This document shows positions 5,354-6,590 of a DNA stretch of 6,590 nucleotides, one piece after another (the stretch's first letter is position 1; each line of letters opens with the position of its first letter). The stretch comes from Promethearchaeota archaeon. GTDB taxonomy: Archaea; Asgardarchaeota; Lokiarchaeia; Sigynarchaeales; MK-D1. The stretch lies in the NCBI GenBank assembly GCA_016839865.1, contig JAEOTN010000058.1, positions 1 to 6,590 of the forward strand. Direction: 5' to 3'. Below the pieces are notes generated by a model. It had not been told where the DNA came from. It ran no database searches and saw nothing but the letters and a program-made list of their open reading frames with translations. A program made the translations under genes and the position numbers.

Positions 5354-6590
5354 ATGCGATATATGTTCAAAATACTGACTCTCGGATCGAGTAACTTGAG
5401 TCTACAAATGATTAAAAGTGGAAAATTGGAGCACCAATTCCAAGATCACGAAATTTCCAGATGGAACAAGGAATTTAATGTAGGTACAGACAAAGCCGTA
5501 ATAGAATTAGATGTTGTACTTAGTTCTACAATAGATTTTGATAGTATTATCCCAACGTCTGACGGTATCTTATACTTCATAGATCCAAATGATATTCAGC
5601 AATTTGAGTTATTTGAAATTATAATTGACATCATCCAGAATTTAGGAAGAACTGTTCCCATAATTGTTGTGTTTTACACGCGGAAGGGATTGATAGGAAT
5701 TCCTTCAAATTTCCTATTAGAGTACATATGGGAGAATTATCTCATTGAAGCCTTTGTATTTGACTTCTATTCCAAAAATACGTTCTATGAAGTGTTGGAA
5801 TGCCTTTCCGAAGCAATGATCACAGGAAATATTCCAATTAACGTTGAAACAGCTTGGATGCGGATTCCCTATTTTATGCAGAAAATAAATAGGTTGCTTG
5901 TGGATGAGAAATACAAAGAAGCGGGTAATCTAACAGAAATTCTGAGCAATATGAAAAAGAAATTTGAGAAACAAGATTATTATATTAACGCAGAACAGGC
6001 TGCATGGTTGTATTATAAGGCAGGTGAATACCTACCTGCTTCAACAGTATTGCAAGGTATTAGTGATTATGCAGATAAATTTATCCGGATCTATGTTGAA
6101 AATATGATCCATCAAGGTAGTCGTCTGTATAACATGAAACGTTTTCATTCTGCTGCAGAAAAATTCGAAAAAGGATTCGTGTATGCTTCTATTGAATTAA
6201 ATGACGCGGAACTTGCAGATAATGCTCTAAAATTAGCAATTACTACCTGGATTACTTCAACTGAATTTCAAAATGCCTACCAGTTATTGGAAAAATTGGA
6301 TTTTGAAGAACAGAAAGTCCTAATGGGACAATTAACTCCAAGCATTGCAAAAGCGGTAGACTGGTTGATTGATGGTAAAAAATACGATATTGTTAAAGCA
6401 CAATTATATCTTACAATAGATAGGCTCCAAAGAATGGGCTTATTCGATGAGATTAAGATTTTAGGAGAAAAATTAGTGACTGTTCTCAAAATCCTAATTA
6501 ATCAATATATTGAAGAAAATGATCCCCATTCTGCAAACCTTCATATGGACGAATTATTCAACATATGGGAAACATTTCATATAGAACGCG
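5354..6590 (+). CDS. degenerate Ras-like GTPase domain fused to TPR-like repeats (3' end beyond window)
   Basis: 412 codons are present and the frame is still open at the edge. Residues 1-158 follow the strand/helix order of a small GTPase: KILTLGSSNLSLQMI (6-20) at the P-loop position, EFNVGTDKAVIEL (40-52) at switch I, DGILYFIDPND (70-80) at the third core strand, TVPIIVVFYTRKG (100-112) at the NKxD position, and EAFVFDFYSKN (132-142) at the SAK loop. The catalytic features are gone: no GK[S/T] in the P-loop, no DxxG, and no NKxD. It is therefore best read as a pseudo-GTPase unlikely to bind or hydrolyse GTP normally. From about 165 on the protein is helical, with TPR-like units such as AAWLYYKAGEYLPASTVL (216-233) and GSRLYNMKRFHSAAEKF (255-271). 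Together these suggest a cytosolic scaffold or adaptor. The start is fixed by GGTGAT 4 nt upstream. It is divergent from the ACT-like gene; its partner is unknown. Confidence 0.8.
   Translation, partial: MRYMFKILTLGSSNLSLQMIKSGKLEHQFQDHEISRWNKEFNVGTDKAVIELDVVLSSTIDFDSIIPTSDGILYFIDPNDIQQFELFEIIIDIIQNLGRTVPIIVVFYTRKGLIGIPSNFLLEYIWENYLIEAFVFDFYSKNTFYEVLECLSEAMITGNIPINVETAWMRIPYFMQKINRLLVDEKYKEAGNLTEILSNMKKKFEKQDYYINAEQAAWLYYKAGEYLPASTVLQGISDYADKFIRIYVENMIHQGSRLYNMKRFHSAAEKFEKGFVYASIELNDAELADNALKLAITTWITSTEFQNAYQLLEKLDFEEQKVLMGQLTPSIAKAVDWLIDGKKYDIVKAQLYLTIDRLQRMGLFDEIKILGEKLVTVLKILINQYIEENDPHSANLHMDELFNIWETFHIER

Noticed and set aside
6277..6489. Minus-strand open frame opposite the pseudo-GTPase/TPR gene
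   Set aside because: It is fully antisense to a long, well-supported coding frame with a good ribosome site, and its product has no recognisable features.
1..6590. CRISPR array, insertion sequence, or tRNA attachment-site duplication
   Set aside because: No spaced direct repeats, no transposase or integrase frame, and no second copy of the tRNA 3' end within the window.

Overview
The window is AT-rich and reads as archaeal. It has a tRNA gene split by two bulge-helix-bulge introns, a homologue of tetraether lipid synthase (Tes), a tandem winged-helix regulator of archaeal type, a BRE/TATA-like promoter and Shine-Dalgarno sites of the GAGGT/GGTGAT kind. The last gene joins a degenerate Ras-like GTPase domain to TPR-like helical repeats. 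Expansion of such small-GTPase-like proteins is typical of Asgard archaea, so an Asgard genome is the best guess. That is an inference from gene content, and no lower rank can be assigned.

Layout. Positions 1-213 hold no intact gene, only a startless open frame that may be a gene remnant and a possible tRNA promoter. A tRNA-Asp(GTC) gene with two introns lies at 214-344 (+). Convergent to it, only 8 nt away, is a two-gene minus-strand unit. It encodes a 219-aa helical protein of unknown function (2189-1530), which overlaps by 8 nt a 394-aa polytopic membrane protein with a DUF2085-like C-terminal half (1537-353). A 139-nt divergent intergenic region leads to the Tes-like radical SAM gene (2329-4071, +). 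The Tes-like gene ends tail-to-tail, with interlocked stop codons, against a second minus-strand unit: a small protein with a possible ACT-like domain (5195-4764) followed after 23 nt by a tandem winged-helix regulator (4740-4066). A 158-nt divergent intergenic region separates this unit from the pseudo-GTPase/TPR gene (5354 to the window edge, +, incomplete).

How the parts may work together. The Tes-like enzyme would act at the membrane, joining archaeal lipid chains into membrane-spanning tetraethers. The neighbouring polytopic protein is also a membrane component, but nothing in the sequence ties the two functionally beyond divergent adjacency. The ACT-like protein and the winged-helix protein look like a sensor/regulator pair. 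Whether they control the adjacent Tes-like gene is an open, testable idea.
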